A stretch of DNA of 64,000 nucleotides from Mycolicibacterium porcinum. GTDB lineage: Bacteria > Actinomycetota > Actinomycetes > Mycobacteriales > Mycobacteriaceae. Below the pieces are notes generated by a model. That model made no database searches, was not told the origin of the DNA, and saw nothing but the letters and a program-made list of their open reading frames with translations. Location of the stretch: assembly GCA_002086835.1 (NCBI GenBank), contig MVIG01000004.1, forward strand, positions 186,001 to 250,000, read 5' to 3'. Made by a program: the position numbers and the translations under genes. How positions within the stretch are numbered: position 1 is the stretch's first letter; every line of letters begins with the position of its first letter. Positions 38,512-48,477 of this stretch are shown piece by piece.

Positions 38512-39777
38512 CTAGGCCGGGCGGGTCTGACCGTCTCCCCACACGATCCATTTGGTCGAGGTCAGTTCGGGCAGGCCCATGGGTCCGCGGGCATGCAGCT
38601 TCTGGGTGGAGATGCCGATCTCGGCGCCGAAACCGAACTGCTCTCCGTCGGTGAACGCGGTGGACGCGTTGACCATCACTGCCGCCGCGTCCACCTGCTC
38701 GGTGAAACGCTGGGCCGCAGCAAGATTCGTGGTCACGATGGCCTCGGTGTGCCCCGTGCCGTACTCGTTGATGTGGGCGATCGCACCGTCGACCCCGTCG
38801 ACCAGGGCCACCGCGATGTCCATCGAGAGGAACTCGGTGTGCAGCTCCTCTTCGGTGGGATCGGCGTGCACCGTGACACCGGCGTCGCGCAGCGCGGCGG
38901 TCAGCCTGGGCAGCGCGGTCGCCTCGAGCGCCTTGTCCACCAGCAGCGTCTCCGCGGCGTTGCAGACGCTGGGACGCCGGGTCTTGGAGTTCAGCAAGAT
39001 CTTCTCGGCCAGGTCGATATCGGCGGAGGAGTCAACGTAGACATGGCAATTGCCGACGCCGGTCTCGATGGTAGGCACCTGCGCGTCGCGCACCACGGCC
39101 TCGATCAGGCCGGCTCCCCCGCGCGGGATGACCACGTCGACCAGGCCGCGGGCCTGGATCAGGTGGGTGACGCTGGCGCGGTCATGGCTGGGCAGCAGTT
39201 GCACGGCGTCCAGGGGCAGTCCGACCGACGCCAGAGCCGAACGCAGCGCGTTCACCAGTGCCTCGTTGGACCGGGCCGCAGACGAACTGCCGCGCAGCAG
39301 AGCGGCATTGCCCGATTTCAGGGTCAGCCCGAAGGCGTCGACCGTGACGTTGGGCCGGCCCTCGTAGACCATACCGACGACGCCGAGCGGCACCCGCTGC
39401 TGCCGCAGTTGCAGCCCGTTGGGCAGGGTGCGACCGCGCAACACCTCGCCGACCGGATCGGGCAGCCCGGCGACCTGGCGCAGACCGGCGGCGATGCCGT
39501 CGACCCGTTGCGGGTTGAGCGCCAGTCGGTCCAGGATCGACTCCGGCGTCCCCGCCTCCCGCGCGGCCCCGACGTCGGCCGCGTTGGCGGCCAGGACCTC
39601 GTGCACATGGGCCAGCACACTGTCGGCGGCGGCATGCAACGCGCGGTTCTTGGTCTCGGCGCTCAGGGTCCCCAGGACACGGGCGGCGACCCGGGCCCGG
39701 CGCGCGGCCTCGTGCACCTGCCCGCGCAGGTCGACGTCGGTTACCGCAGTCGTCGGAGACTCTGTCTGAACGCTCAT
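38512..39777 (-). CDS. proA: Gamma-glutamyl phosphate reductase
   Basis: The 421-residue aldehyde-dehydrogenase-fold protein carries the catalytic cysteine in [13 protein letters not shown] (Cys272), the [23 protein letters not shown] segment near residue 145 and the closing [13 protein letters not shown]. ProA reduces glutamyl-5-phosphate in proline synthesis. Its partner proB lies about 12 kb away on the same strand, as in other mycobacteria, rather than in one operon. It is divergent from the ribokinase gene across 73 bp. Confidence 0.96.
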   Translation of the reverse strand: MSVQTESPTTAVTDVDLRGQVHEAARRARVAARVLGTLSAETKNRALHAAADSVLAHVHEVLAANAADVGAAREAGTPESILDRLALNPQRVDGIAAGLRQVAGLPDPVGEVLRGRTLPNGLQLRQQRVPLGVVGMVYEGRPNVTVDAFGLTLKSGNAALLRGSSSAARSNEALVNALRSALASVGLPLDAVQLLPSHDRASVTHLIQARGLVDVVIPRGGAGLIEAVVRDAQVPTIETGVGNCHVYVDSSADIDLAEKILLNSKTRRPSVCNAAETLLVDKALEATALPRLTAALRDAGVTVHADPTEEELHTEFLSMDIAVALVDGVDGAIAHINEYGTGHTEAIVTTNLAAAQRFTEQVDAAAVMVNASTAFTDGEQFGFGAEIGISTQKLHARGPMGLPELTSTKWIVWGDGQTRPA

Positions 39778-39850
39778 CTAGCCAGCGTATCGGACCTGTT
39801 GAGGCGCTTCGACAGGTGTCAGGCGCCGGTAGCAACTAGCCTTTTCAGTC

Positions 39851-40711
39851 ATGGCCGCTGCGCGGATTTGCGTCGTCGGGAGTATCAACGCCGATCTCAC
39901 GTTCACCGTCGGTGCGCTGCCGCGCCCGGGGCAGACGGTGCTCGCCTCATCGCTCGCTTCGGCGCCCGGCGGCAAGGGCGGAAACCAGGCGGTGGCGGCT
40001 GCGCGGGCCGGGGCCGAGGTGGAACTGGTGGCCGCGGTCGGTGACGACGCCGCCGCCACGATCCTGCGCCGTCATCTCCAGGACAACGGGGTCGGCGCCG
40101 ACGCGGTGACCTGTGTGCCCGGCCCGAGCGGATCCGCGGCGATCCTCGTCGACGCCGTCGGCGAGAACTGCATCGTGGTGGCGCCCGGAGCCAACTCACG
40201 GCTCGAGGTGGATTCCGCCGCGGCCCGGTCGGCCATCGTCTGGAGCGAGGTCACCCTGATCCAGTTGGAGATCCCGGTGACGACGGCGATCGCCGCGGCC
40301 AAACTGGCGCGGGCGGCCGGCGCGGTGGTGATGCTCAACGCGTCGCCCGGGGGCACCCCCGCCCATCATCTGCTGGCCTTGTCGGAACTGGTCGATGTGG
40401 TGGTGGTGAACGAGACCGAGGCTGCCGAGTGGCATTGGCCGGTGCGGCATCTGGTGATCACCCGGGGCGCCCGGGGAGCCAGTTACCTGGGCGCCGACGA
40501 GCGCTTCGACGTGCCGGCCCCCACGGTGCGGGCGCTGGACAGCGCCGGGGCCGGCGACGTGTTCGCCGGGGTGCTGGCCGCCGGGTGGACCGCGGGCCAC
40601 GAGCGGGCGCTGCGGCGCGCCTGCGCGGCAGGCGCCCTGGCCACCTTGGTGCGCGGGGCCGGTGATTGCGCGCCGTCGGCCGCCGACATCGATGCCGTCC
40701 TCACCCCCTGA
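39851..40711 (+). CDS. rbsK: PfkB-family sugar kinase, ribokinase type
   Basis: The 286-residue protein has the N-terminal GSINADLTF and PGGKGGNQAVAAARAG motifs of ribokinases and the C-terminal catalytic DSAGAGDVFAG (Asp236). It is somewhat short for the family because the lid region is reduced. Ribose-phosphorylating activity is probable but other pentoses are possible. No ribose transporter is adjacent. M. tuberculosis has rbsK in the same general neighbourhood. Confidence 0.85.
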   Translation: MAAARICVVGSINADLTFTVGALPRPGQTVLASSLASAPGGKGGNQAVAAARAGAEVELVAAVGDDAAATILRRHLQDNGVGADAVTCVPGPSGSAAILVDAVGENCIVVAPGANSRLEVDSAAARSAIVWSEVTLIQLEIPVTTAIAAAKLARAAGAVVMLNASPGGTPAHHLLALSELVDVVVVNETEAAEWHWPVRHLVITRGARGASYLGADERFDVPAPTVRALDSAGAGDVFAGVLAAGWTAGHERALRRACAAGALATLVRGAGDCAPSAADIDAVLTP

Positions 40712-40755
40712 GACGGTCAACTGAAGCCGATACCGTTGGCGTTATAGTCGCCACC

Positions 40756-41580
40756 ATGACGCAGGCTCTCTCCCCGCGCCCGCCCGAGGGCGACTGGCTC
40801 GGCACCCCGTATCTCAAGTTCGAGCGACAGGGGCCGTTCGGCGTCGTCACCCTGGATCGTCCAGAGGCCCGCAACGCCATGACCCCGGCCATGTACTTCG
40901 GCATCCGGTACGCGGTAACCCACGTCGAGGCAGACCCGGATCTGGCCGGGCTGCTGATCACCGGCACCGGGGACGTGTTCGCCCCGGGCGGTGACCTCGG
41001 TGGCGGCAACGGCGTCGACGACTGGATGAGTTTCGGTGCGGCCCTGTCGATGGACGTCACGCCGTTCGAGACCCTGCGCCAATCGGTCAAGCCGGTGGTG
41101 AGCGCGGTCAACGGGCTGTGCCAAGGCGGCGGGCTGCAGATCGCGATCTGCAGCGACATGGCCGTGGTCAGTGACCGCGCCACGTTCCGGGTGCCCGAGT
41201 TGTACCGCGGTATCGCCGACACGTACTACAGCCAGATGCTCGCCCGCCTGATCGGTGTGGTCCGCACCCGCGACCTGATGTTCACGGGCCGCACGCTCAC
41301 GGCACAGGAGGCGGTTGACTGGGGCATGGTGGCCCGAGTGGTCCCGCACGACGAATTGCTCTCTGCCGCAACCGAAGTACTCGCCCAATGCTGCCGTACC
41401 GCACCGCGGGCCCGCGGGGTGGTCAAGTCCAGCCTGGACAGCTACATGGGTCTCTACGACCGGATCGGCATGAAGGCCAGCTACAGCGGCGACGAGGCGA
41501 TGGAGGGCTTCCGCGCCTTCAAAGCACGCCGCTCGCCGGAGTGGGTCCATCCGGACCTGCGGAGCGAGGGCCGGCTCTAG
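40756..41580 (+). CDS. Enoyl-CoA hydratase/isomerase family protein
   Basis: The 274-residue crotonase-fold protein has the oxyanion-hole segments ITGTGDVFAPGGDL (near residue 75) and NGLCQGGGLQIAICSDMAVVS (near residue 120). The glutamates typical of true hydratases are not obvious at the second site, so it may be an isomerase or another crotonase-type enzyme. The ATG at 40756 follows the ribokinase by 44 bp and is preferred to an in-frame upstream extension. Its TAG stop shares the bases CTAG with the stop of the convergent hydrolase gene. Confidence 0.83.
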   Translation: MTQALSPRPPEGDWLGTPYLKFERQGPFGVVTLDRPEARNAMTPAMYFGIRYAVTHVEADPDLAGLLITGTGDVFAPGGDLGGGNGVDDWMSFGAALSMDVTPFETLRQSVKPVVSAVNGLCQGGGLQIAICSDMAVVSDRATFRVPELYRGIADTYYSQMLARLIGVVRTRDLMFTGRTLTAQEAVDWGMVARVVPHDELLSAATEVLAQCCRTAPRARGVVKSSLDSYMGLYDRIGMKASYSGDEAMEGFRAFKARRSPEWVHPDLRSEGRL

Positions 41581-44246
41581 ACGCTGACCACCTCCTGAGC
41601 AACGGCATCCGCGGGCTGCGCGTTGGCGCCGGCGCCCACCGTCGGCAGGGCCACCTGCACATCGGAGATGTTGATGACGCCGAACTGGGTGAAGTTGAGG
41701 AACGGTGTCGCCGAAGTGGTGATCTGCACCGTCGCGGTGTGTCCGGGTTCCAGCGTGTACGCAACGGCCTCCATCGGGATGGTGACCGTGTGCTCCTTGC
41801 CGTCGAGGGTGACCGGAATCGGCGTGACCACATTGCCGATCACCTGGCCGGTCTGATCGTCGACGATCTGGGCGTAGACGTGCCTGCTGGTGCCGATGCC
41901 GGAGTACGTCATCGTCAACTCGGGCGCACCGACGATCTGCGTGGCGCCCTCCGACGGTGCGGTCACCGTGGTGTTCACCGCGTTGGCGGCCTTGGTGCCG
42001 TCACCGAGACCGAACGGAATCCCCGCCGCGCCCGGTCCGGAACCGCCGAGGATCGAGACGATGCCCAGCAGCCCGCCGCTGCCCGACGCCGTGACGGGGG
42101 TCCCGGCGAAGTCGGGGTCGGACGGCAGCAGGTCGGCCGTGTAGTGGTCGCCGTTCTGGTCGATCCACTGGAACTTGGGTAGTTCGTCGTCGAGGCCCTC
42201 GCCCTTGTGCTTGACGTAGGTGTCCAGCCAGCTCAGCGTGGCGGTCTGGACCATCTCGGCACTGTCCCCCGGCGGGGTTTCGCAGTTGCCGTGGCCGCCG
42301 CAGAACCACACCATCTTCACCGGAACCCCATTGGCGTCCAGGATCTTGGCGTTGTCGATGGCCTGCTGCAGCGGGAACAACACGTCGACGGTGCCCTGGA
42401 TGATCAACGTCGGCGCGGTGACCTTGTTCACCAGCGAGGTCGGGCCACTGCCTGCGAGAACAGCCTGCTGCTCAGGGGTCAGGATGCCGAGCAGTGCACC
42501 CGTGAAGATGCCGCTGTACAGCTGGTTGTTGATGTTCGCGCCGCTCGTCACCAGCGAGAGCAGCAGCAGCCCCGCATATGACGTCTTGAACGCCTCGTTG
42601 GGGTACAGCGAGCTGTTCAGCGAGTTCCACGAGATCGTCGGGACGATCGCGTCGACCCGGTTGTCGGTGCCCGCGGTCACCCACTGGATGCCACCGCCGT
42701 ACGAACCGCCCACCATGCCCATGCGCGGATCGTTCACGCCGTCGAGTTGCGTGTTGGGCCGCTCGGCGACGTAGTCGATCAGGGCCGACATGTCGCGGCC
42801 CTCGAAGAACGGATTGTCCAGCTGCAGGATCCCACCCGAAGCGTGCTCGCCGCGCGAGTCCCAGGTGACGACGTTGTAGCCGTTGTCCCGGAAAGTGCCG
42901 ACGCCGGTGGCGCCGCCGGAGTACGGGTTGGTGTCACCGGCACTGGACAGGCCGGCGCCGCTGAAGATCGTCGGCGCCTGCTCCCCTGCCTGCAGGCCCG
43001 AGGCCGGGAACCAGTTCATGCTGATCGGCGTGCCGTCGAAGGACGTCACCTTGACGGTGTAGGCCACCGGCGTGCCCGCCGGGGCCAGCTCACCGACGTC
43101 GACGCTGACGTCGACCACCTCGGCGTCGCCGATGAGCGGGGCCAGCAGGTCGTTCACCACCGGCACCTGGTGCACGATCACCAGCACCTGCGGCACGAAC
43201 GAGCCCACGATCGGGATCTGTTGCAGCGCAGCGTCGAATGCCGTGGTCTCCGCGACCAGGACGGTGAACTTCTCGGTGCCGCCGCTGTCGACGACGGTCG
43301 CATACGGCAGGAACGTGAAGGTGCCGTTGGCCGAGTTGAGCCGAACCTTGCCGCCGGCACTCGGGTCACCGATCACGGTGTAGGCGAGCGGAAGGCCGCT
43401 CGAGCTCGTCGCGCCCGTGGTGCCGTTGATGATGCCGTCGGCGATGCCGACCGACGGGGTCGCGGTGATGCCATCCGTGCCGGCCAGTGCGGGTGAGACG
43501 GCGGCCGTGGAGAACTCCCGGCGCGCCGCGGCCAGCAGGACCCACTCGGCTGGCGAATCGGTGCGCGGCGCATTCGGCGAGTTTCCGGCGAGGGTGGTGG
43601 CGATGTTGTCGACCACGGTCTCGATCAGGTTCCGCACGGGAACCGGGGCCGTCTCGGCCTTCGCCGTCGGGGTGACCTCTGGTTTCGCTTCGGGTGCGTC
43701 GGCGACGCCGGTGCCAGCAGCCTCGATCGTGGGTACGTCGGGCGCGGCGACCTCGTCCTGGGCACGATCACGCAGCGGGCGCGGCGGTTTCGGCGTCAGC
43801 GACGACAGGACCCGCGGCGTCTCAACCTCGGTGGCCGCCGCGGGCCTGATGGACTCAGGCGTCTTGGAGTCACCGTCACGACGGGCCAGGCGGGCCGCAA
43901 CCCTGTCCTGGGCATCCGAGAGCCGGTCGGTGATCGACTGCACGACATCGGATGTCGGCGTCGTCGCGCTGACCCGATGGCGGCCGGATTCGCCGAGCTT
44001 GGCGGCCCGGTCCTTGATCGCCGCGCGGACCGCGGCCTGCCGCAACGAGCGGGCGCTCTGCCGTTCCTTGGCCGGGCCCTTGTTGGTGGCCGGCGCGGAC
44101 GCGGACTCGGACGATGAGTCACCCGGACCGGGCGACGCCGAGGCGACGGGGGTGCCCGTGGCCTGGCCACCCAGAACGACAGCCGACCCGACCCCGAGCG
44201 CGACTGCCAATCCTCCTACCCGACCGACGTACTTCGCAGCACCCAA
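41577..44246 (-). CDS. Large secreted CocE/NonD-type alpha/beta hydrolase with long linker
   Basis: The 889-residue protein starts with LGAAKYVGRVGGLAVALGVG, an export signal shared by many mycobacterial surface proteins. A charged, Ala/Pro-rich region (residues 40-210) follows, then a beta-rich segment (240-330), then an alpha/beta hydrolase domain with nucleophile elbow GGSYGGG (Ser515) and catalytic histidine in CGGHGNC, and a beta-sandwich tail like the C-terminal domain of X-prolyl dipeptidyl peptidases. The start is taken as TTG at 44246 because GAGGAGG lies five bases upstream; an ATG at 44300 would add 18 residues without a signal-like sequence. It may act on an ester or peptide outside the cell. 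Confidence 0.82.
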   Translation of the reverse strand: MGAAKYVGRVGGLAVALGVGSAVVLGGQATGTPVASASPGPGDSSSESASAPATNKGPAKERQSARSLRQAAVRAAIKDRAAKLGESGRHRVSATTPTSDVVQSITDRLSDAQDRVAARLARRDGDSKTPESIRPAAATEVETPRVLSSLTPKPPRPLRDRAQDEVAAPDVPTIEAAGTGVADAPEAKPEVTPTAKAETAPVPVRNLIETVVDNIATTLAGNSPNAPRTDSPAEWVLLAAARREFSTAAVSPALAGTDGITATPSVGIADGIINGTTGATSSSGLPLAYTVIGDPSAGGKVRLNSANGTFTFLPYATVVDSGGTEKFTVLVAETTAFDAALQQIPIVGSFVPQVLVIVHQVPVVNDLLAPLIGDAEVVDVSVDVGELAPAGTPVAYTVKVTSFDGTPISMNWFPASGLQAGEQAPTIFSGAGLSSAGDTNPYSGGATGVGTFRDNGYNVVTWDSRGEHASGGILQLDNPFFEGRDMSALIDYVAERPNTQLDGVNDPRMGMVGGSYGGGIQWVTAGTDNRVDAIVPTISWNSLNSSLYPNEAFKTSYAGLLLLSLVTSGANINNQLYSGIFTGALLGILTPEQQAVLAGSGPTSLVNKVTAPTLIIQGTVDVLFPLQQAIDNAKILDANGVPVKMVWFCGGHGNCETPPGDSAEMVQTATLSWLDTYVKHKGEGLDDELPKFQWIDQNGDHYTADLLPSDPDFAGTPVTASGSGGLLGIVSILGGSGPGAAGIPFGLGDGTKAANAVNTTVTAPSEGATQIVGAPELTMTYSGIGTSRHVYAQIVDDQTGQVIGNVVTPIPVTLDGKEHTVTIPMEAVAYTLEPGHTATVQITTSATPFLNFTQFGVINISDVQVALPTVGAGANAQPADAVAQEVVSV

Positions 44247-44251
44247 CGCAA

Positions 44252-44258
44252 CCTCCTC
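44252..44258 (-). promoter_or_regulatory. Ribosome-binding site deciding a TTG start
   Basis: GAGGAGG on the minus strand is followed after five bases by TTG, which opens the mycobacterial export signal of the large hydrolase. The only ATG in frame lies 54 bases further upstream with no such site, so this element is the main reason for choosing the TTG start. Confidence 0.6.
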
Positions 44259-44322
44259 GACCCGGCATCCGGCACCGCCGGACTGTGACCCGCCGCACAT
44301 TAGCGCGACAACGTGAGCCAGA

Positions 44323-44353
44323 AGGTTAGCTTGTCAATTTTTTGCGTCGTCAA
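44323..44353 (-). promoter_or_regulatory. Possible promoter of the large hydrolase gene
   Basis: On the minus strand TTGACG (44353-44348) and TAACCT (44328-44323) are spaced by 19 bases in an unusually A/T-rich stretch between the hydrolase and nadE. The spacing is slightly long. It would give a leader of about 70 nt to the TTG start. Confidence 0.28.
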
Positions 44354-44391
44354 TTGGGTGAACCGGCCGTTTGGCCAGGTCACGACGCGAC

Positions 44392-46434
44392 CTAGCCCTC
44401 GGGGACGTTGCGCTCGATCTCGTCGAGCCAGATCCGTGCCGACATGTCCGAGGGTGCCCGCCAATCCCCGCGCGGCGACAGGGCGCCGCCGTGCGACACC
44501 TTGGGGCCGTTCGGCAGCGCCGACCGCTTGAACTGGGAGAACGAGTAGAACCGCTGCGCGAACACCTGCAGCCAGTGCCGGATCTCCTTGAGCGAATACG
44601 CCGGACGCTTGTCCTCGGGGAACCCCGCGGGCCAGTCACCGAGCGCCGGGTCATGCCAGGCATGCCAGGCCAGGAAGGCCACCCTCGACGGACGGAACCC
44701 GTGACGCAGCACCTGGAACAACGAAAAGTCCTGTAACGGATAGGGGCCGACCTTGGCCTCGCTGCTCTGGATCTCCTCGTCCTCGCCGGTGGGCACCAGC
44801 TCCGGGGTGATCTCGGTGTCCAGCACCGACTGCAGGACCTCGTTCACCTCACCGCCGAACTGGTCCGATGAGATCACCCACCGGATCAGGTGCTGGATCA
44901 GGGTTTTCGGCACCCCGCCGTTGACGTTGTAATGCGACATCTGGTCGCCCACCCCGTACGTGGACCAGCCGAGCGCCAGCTCGGACAGGTCACCCGTGCC
45001 GAGCACGATGCCGCCGCGCTGGTTGGCCAGCCGGAACAGGTAGTCGGTGCGCAGGCCGGCCTGGACGTTCTCGAACGTGACGTCGTAGACCTTCTCACCA
45101 CGGCCGAACGGATGATCCATCTCGGTGAGCATCAGCTCGGCCGTTTTCTTGATGTCGATCTCTTCGAACGTCACGCCCAGCGCCCGGCTCAACCGGATGG
45201 CGTTGTTCTTGGTCCGGTCACCGGTGGCGAAGCCCGGCAGGGTGAACGCGAGAATGTCGCTGCGCGGGCGATTTTCCCGATCCATCGCCCGCGCGGCGAC
45301 GATCAGGGCATGAGTGGAATCGAGACCGCCGGACACCCCGATGACCACCTTGGGATAGTTCAGCGCCCGTAACCGCTGTTCCAGTCCCGAGACCTGAATG
45401 TTGTAGGCCTCATAGCAATCCTGTTGCAGCCGTGCGGGATCCGCCGGCACGAACGGGAACCGCTCGACCTCACGAAGCAGCCCGATGTCCCCCGTCGGCG
45501 GATCGAGCTGGAATTCGATGCGACGAAACGAATCCACCTGAGCGCCATGGTGTCTGGCGTTGTCGTCGAAGGTGCCCATCCGCAACCGCTCGGCCCGGAT
45601 CAACTCCAGGTCCACGTCCGCCACCGAGCGTCGTTCACCGCGCGGAAAGCGCTCACTCTCGGCGAGCAGCAGCCCGTTCTCCCAGATCATGGTCTGGCCG
45701 TCCCAGGCCAGGTCGGTGGTCGACTCTCCTTCGCCGGCCGCCGCGTACACATAGGCGGCCAGACACCGCGACGAAGCCGAACGGGCCAGCAGCGCACGGT
45801 CTTCGGCACGACCGACCGTAATCGGGCTGCCCGAGAGGTTCGCCAGCACCGTCGCCCCGGCCAGGGCGGCCTGTGCGCTGGGCGGCATCGGTACGAACAT
45901 GTCCTCACAGATCTCGACGTGCAGGACGAACCCGGGAAGGTCGGATGCCTCGAACAACAGGTCCGGTCCGAACGGCACCTCAGCGCCGGCCACCCGGATC
46001 GTGCCGCGGACGTCAGCCCCGCTTGCCATCTGCCTGCGCTCGTAGAACTCCCGATAGGTCGGCAGATAGGACTTGGGCGCCACGCCCAGCACCGCGCCGC
46101 GGTGGATGACGACCGCGGTGTTGTAGATCCGGTGCCGGTGCCGCAGCGGCGCGCCGACCACCAGTACCGGCGTCAACACCACCGACGCCGCGACGATTTC
46201 GATCAGCGCCTGCTCCACCGACTCCAGCAGCGCATCCTGCATGAGGATGTCGTCGATCGAGTAGCCCGACAAGGTCAGCTCCGGGAACACGGCGACGGCC
46301 ACGCCATCGTCGTGGCAGGCCTGCGCCAAGCGGAGCACCGATTCGGCATTCGCCGGCGGGTCCGCCAGCGCCGTGTGATGAGTGCAGGCGGCGACCCGCG
46401 CGAAACCGTGGTGGTAGGCGCTGTAGAAGTCCAT
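44392..46434 (-). CDS. nadE: Glutamine-dependent NAD+ synthetase
   Basis: The 680-residue protein joins an N-terminal nitrilase-type glutaminase (Glu52, Lys121 and Cys176 as catalytic triad) to a C-terminal ATP-pyrophosphatase synthetase domain with GVSGGLDST (near residue 367). The triad falls on the same numbering as in M. tuberculosis NadE when ATG 46434 is used, which decides the start over the ATG nine bases upstream. It makes NAD+ from the dinucleotide produced by NadD. It is divergent from an isochorismatase-like gene and a sirtuin gene across 57 bp. Confidence 0.96.
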   Translation of the reverse strand: MDFYSAYHHGFARVAACTHHTALADPPANAESVLRLAQACHDDGVAVAVFPELTLSGYSIDDILMQDALLESVEQALIEIVAASVVLTPVLVVGAPLRHRHRIYNTAVVIHRGAVLGVAPKSYLPTYREFYERRQMASGADVRGTIRVAGAEVPFGPDLLFEASDLPGFVLHVEICEDMFVPMPPSAQAALAGATVLANLSGSPITVGRAEDRALLARSASSRCLAAYVYAAAGEGESTTDLAWDGQTMIWENGLLLAESERFPRGERRSVADVDLELIRAERLRMGTFDDNARHHGAQVDSFRRIEFQLDPPTGDIGLLREVERFPFVPADPARLQQDCYEAYNIQVSGLEQRLRALNYPKVVIGVSGGLDSTHALIVAARAMDRENRPRSDILAFTLPGFATGDRTKNNAIRLSRALGVTFEEIDIKKTAELMLTEMDHPFGRGEKVYDVTFENVQAGLRTDYLFRLANQRGGIVLGTGDLSELALGWSTYGVGDQMSHYNVNGGVPKTLIQHLIRWVISSDQFGGEVNEVLQSVLDTEITPELVPTGEDEEIQSSEAKVGPYPLQDFSLFQVLRHGFRPSRVAFLAWHAWHDPALGDWPAGFPEDKRPAYSLKEIRHWLQVFAQRFYSFSQFKRSALPNGPKVSHGGALSPRGDWRAPSDMSARIWLDEIERNVPEG

Positions 46435-46491
46435 CGGGCCCATTGTCACCCGAAAAGTGTCAAGATCGGGCCACTGGGTACCAATTGAGGC

Positions 46492-47031
46492 ATGAGCGAT
46501 ACCGCGCTGGTGGTTGTGGACATGCTCAACACCTACCGACATGAGGACGCCGAACTACTGGCACCGCACGTGGCAACGATCATCGATCCGCTGGTCGGAC
46601 TGATCGACGGCGCACGTCGGAACGAACGCGTCGACCTGATCTACGTCAACGACAACTACGGTGATTTCACCGCGCAATTCAGCGACATCGTCGCCGCCGC
46701 GGTGGCCGGCGAGCATCCGGAACTGGTGCGTCCGATCGTGCCGGCGGACGACTGCCTGGTGCTGACCAAGGTGCGCCACAGCGTGTTCTACGCGACCGCA
46801 CTCGATTACCTGCTGGGCCGGTTGGGCACCCGGCGGCTGATCTTGGCCGGCCAGGTCACCGAGCAGTGCATCCTCTACAGCGCACTGGACGCCTATGTGC
46901 GGCATTTCGACGTGGTGATCCCGTCCGACGCCGTCGCGCACATCGACGCCGGCCTTGGCGAGGCGGCGCTGCAGATGATGCGCCGCAACATGGGTGCCGA
47001 GATCGTGCCCGCGGCGAAATGCCTGAATTGA
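46492..47031 (+). CDS. Isochorismatase-family cysteine hydrolase
   Basis: The 179-residue protein has the catalytic triad Asp10 (VVVDMLN), Lys93 (VLTKVRHSVF) and Cys126 (VTEQCILYSALDAY) of the isochorismatase/nicotinamidase superfamily. The metal-binding His pattern of true nicotinamidases is not evident, so the substrate is open. It is divergent from nadE and 22 bp upstream of a sirtuin gene; since sirtuins release nicotinamide, a nicotinamide-related amidase role would fit, but this is inference. Confidence 0.85.
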   Translation: MSDTALVVVDMLNTYRHEDAELLAPHVATIIDPLVGLIDGARRNERVDLIYVNDNYGDFTAQFSDIVAAAVAGEHPELVRPIVPADDCLVLTKVRHSVFYATALDYLLGRLGTRRLILAGQVTEQCILYSALDAYVRHFDVVIPSDAVAHIDAGLGEAALQMMRRNMGAEIVPAAKCLN

Positions 47032-47053
47032 CTGGCGGCCTATCCTGGCGAGG

Positions 47054-47899
47054 GTGGATGCCCCTGAACTCGTCTCCCTCCTGCAGGGACGCCGCATCGC
47101 GGTGTTGACCGGGGCAGGCATGTCGACCGATTCCGGTATCCCCGATTACCGCGGCCCCGACTCCCCGCCGAGCAACCCGATGACGATCCGGCAGTTCACC
47201 TCCGATCCGGAGTTCCGGCAGCGGTACTGGGCCCGCAACCACGTCGGCTGGCGCCACATGGACGCGACCATGCCCAATGCCGGGCACCGTGCCCTGGCGA
47301 CGCTGGAATCCGCCGGCGTCGTGACCGGGCTGATCACCCAGAACGTGGACCTGTTGCACAGCAAGGCCGGCAGCCGGTCGGTGGTCAACCTGCACGGCAC
47401 CTACGCGCAGGTGGTCTGTCTGGATTGCGGCGCAACCATGGGCCGTGCCGAGCTGGCCGCTCGGCTGGAGGCGGCCAATCCCGGCTTCCTCGAACGCGCC
47501 GAGGAGGTCGGCGGCATCGCGGTGGCGCCAGACGCCGACGCCGTGGTCCGCGAAACCGACTCGTTCGTCATCGTGGCCTGCCCGGTCTGCGGGGGCATGC
47601 TCAAGCCGGACATCGTCTACTTCGGCGAGAGCGTCCCCAAAGACCGTGTCGAACAGGCGTATTCGATGGTGGACGACGCCGAAGCGTTGTTGGTCGCAGG
47701 GTCCTCGCTGACGGTGTACTCCGGCTATCGGTTCGTTCGGCACGCCGTCGCGCACGACATCCCGGTGGCGATCATCAACCGAGGAACCACCCGCGGCGAC
47801 GACCTCGCCACAGTGAAGGTCGAGGCGGGCTGTTCGGAGATGTTGACCCTGTTGGCCGGTGAGCTCAGAACGTGGTCCGCCAAACCTGTTGCCGGGTAA
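47054..47899 (+). CDS. Sir2-family NAD-dependent protein deacylase
   Basis: The 281-residue protein has the NAD-binding GAGMSTDSGIPDYRG (residues 20-34), the catalytic His114 (NLHGTY), four zinc cysteines (Cys122, 125, 176 and 179) and GSSLTVYSG near residue 217. It uses NAD to remove acyl groups from lysines and releases nicotinamide. The start is GTG after GCGAGG. The last ten residues (TWSAKPVAG end) appear to be new: they follow a 31-bp sequence that recurs at 49045, where the same frame continues to a different stop. See the repeat entries. Confidence 0.9.
   Translation: MDAPELVSLLQGRRIAVLTGAGMSTDSGIPDYRGPDSPPSNPMTIRQFTSDPEFRQRYWARNHVGWRHMDATMPNAGHRALATLESAGVVTGLITQNVDLLHSKAGSRSVVNLHGTYAQVVCLDCGATMGRAELAARLEAANPGFLERAEEVGGIAVAPDADAVVRETDSFVIVACPVCGGMLKPDIVYFGESVPKDRVEQAYSMVDDAEALLVAGSSLTVYSGYRFVRHAVAHDIPVAIINRGTTRGDDLATVKVEAGCSEMLTLLAGELRTWSAKPVAG
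47844..47874. repeat. 31-bp direct repeat, left copy (inside sirtuin 3' end)
   Basis: This stretch, beginning TGACCCTGTTGGCC and ending CTCAGAACGTG, is identical over 31 bases to 49045-49075. It encodes residues near the C-terminus of the sirtuin (LTLLAGELRT). The two copies are exactly 1,201 bp apart and enclose the DUF5994 gene. Confidence 0.9.
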
Positions 47900-48477
47900 T
47901 GGTTCTCCACCTCCAAGCGGTGGCTGGTTCGCAGATTGAAAGCGGGCGTTGACAGTGCCGCGTAACCGGCGTCTACTGGTGGATAGCGGTACAGATGAGG
48001 TCGGACGATGGATGTCCACACAGCACGCGAAGCAAAGCCTGCCCTGGATCCCCCATGCATGAGGCGTTGGCGACCATGACCGTGCTGATCACCGCGATGT
48101 TGCGCAGCCTGACATGCGGAGAGCCGGCGGCCAGTCGAGCTGCCGACGGGCGGTGGGCCAGCGACAGAATTCGCCGTAGAAAGCGATTCGCCGACAGCTG
48201 CCGAGACAACCGGCTGGCACATCAGCGGCGCTGCGATAAACCCAATGACGACAGCAATATTCACCAGCATTACGCATGCTCTGACTAGCACCTCTCGCGG
48301 TGCCGGCGGCGGTACGGACCGGGGCAGCAGGCCTCATCCGGCCCGGCTTGGGCCCGGCGATCACCTGGGGGGCGTAGGCTGAGACTTATCGGCGGTACTC
48401 CGTACACGCAACCTTTCGGGTGTGTCATCGCCGATTCTCAGGATAGGGCCGGATCCGGCCAAGACAGGAGCGTCGCC
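47900..48477. other. 578-bp intergenic region with no convincing gene
   Basis: No frame here has convincing coding character, although a minus-strand frame from 48291 begins with a hydrophobic signal-like stretch (MLVNIAVVIGFIAAPLM) and then becomes irregular and runs into the sirtuin gene. The segment is less regular in codon-position composition than its neighbours and lies inside the 31-bp repeat pair. It may hold decayed coding sequence brought in with the DUF5994 gene. The DUF5994 promoter must lie in its right part, but no convincing boxes were found. Confidence 0.5.

Noticed and set aside
47725..48291. A 188-codon minus-strand frame with a signal-like start
   Set aside because: Only the first 30 residues look plausible; the rest is irregular and overlaps the end of the sirtuin gene, so it is kept as part of the unclear intergenic segment.
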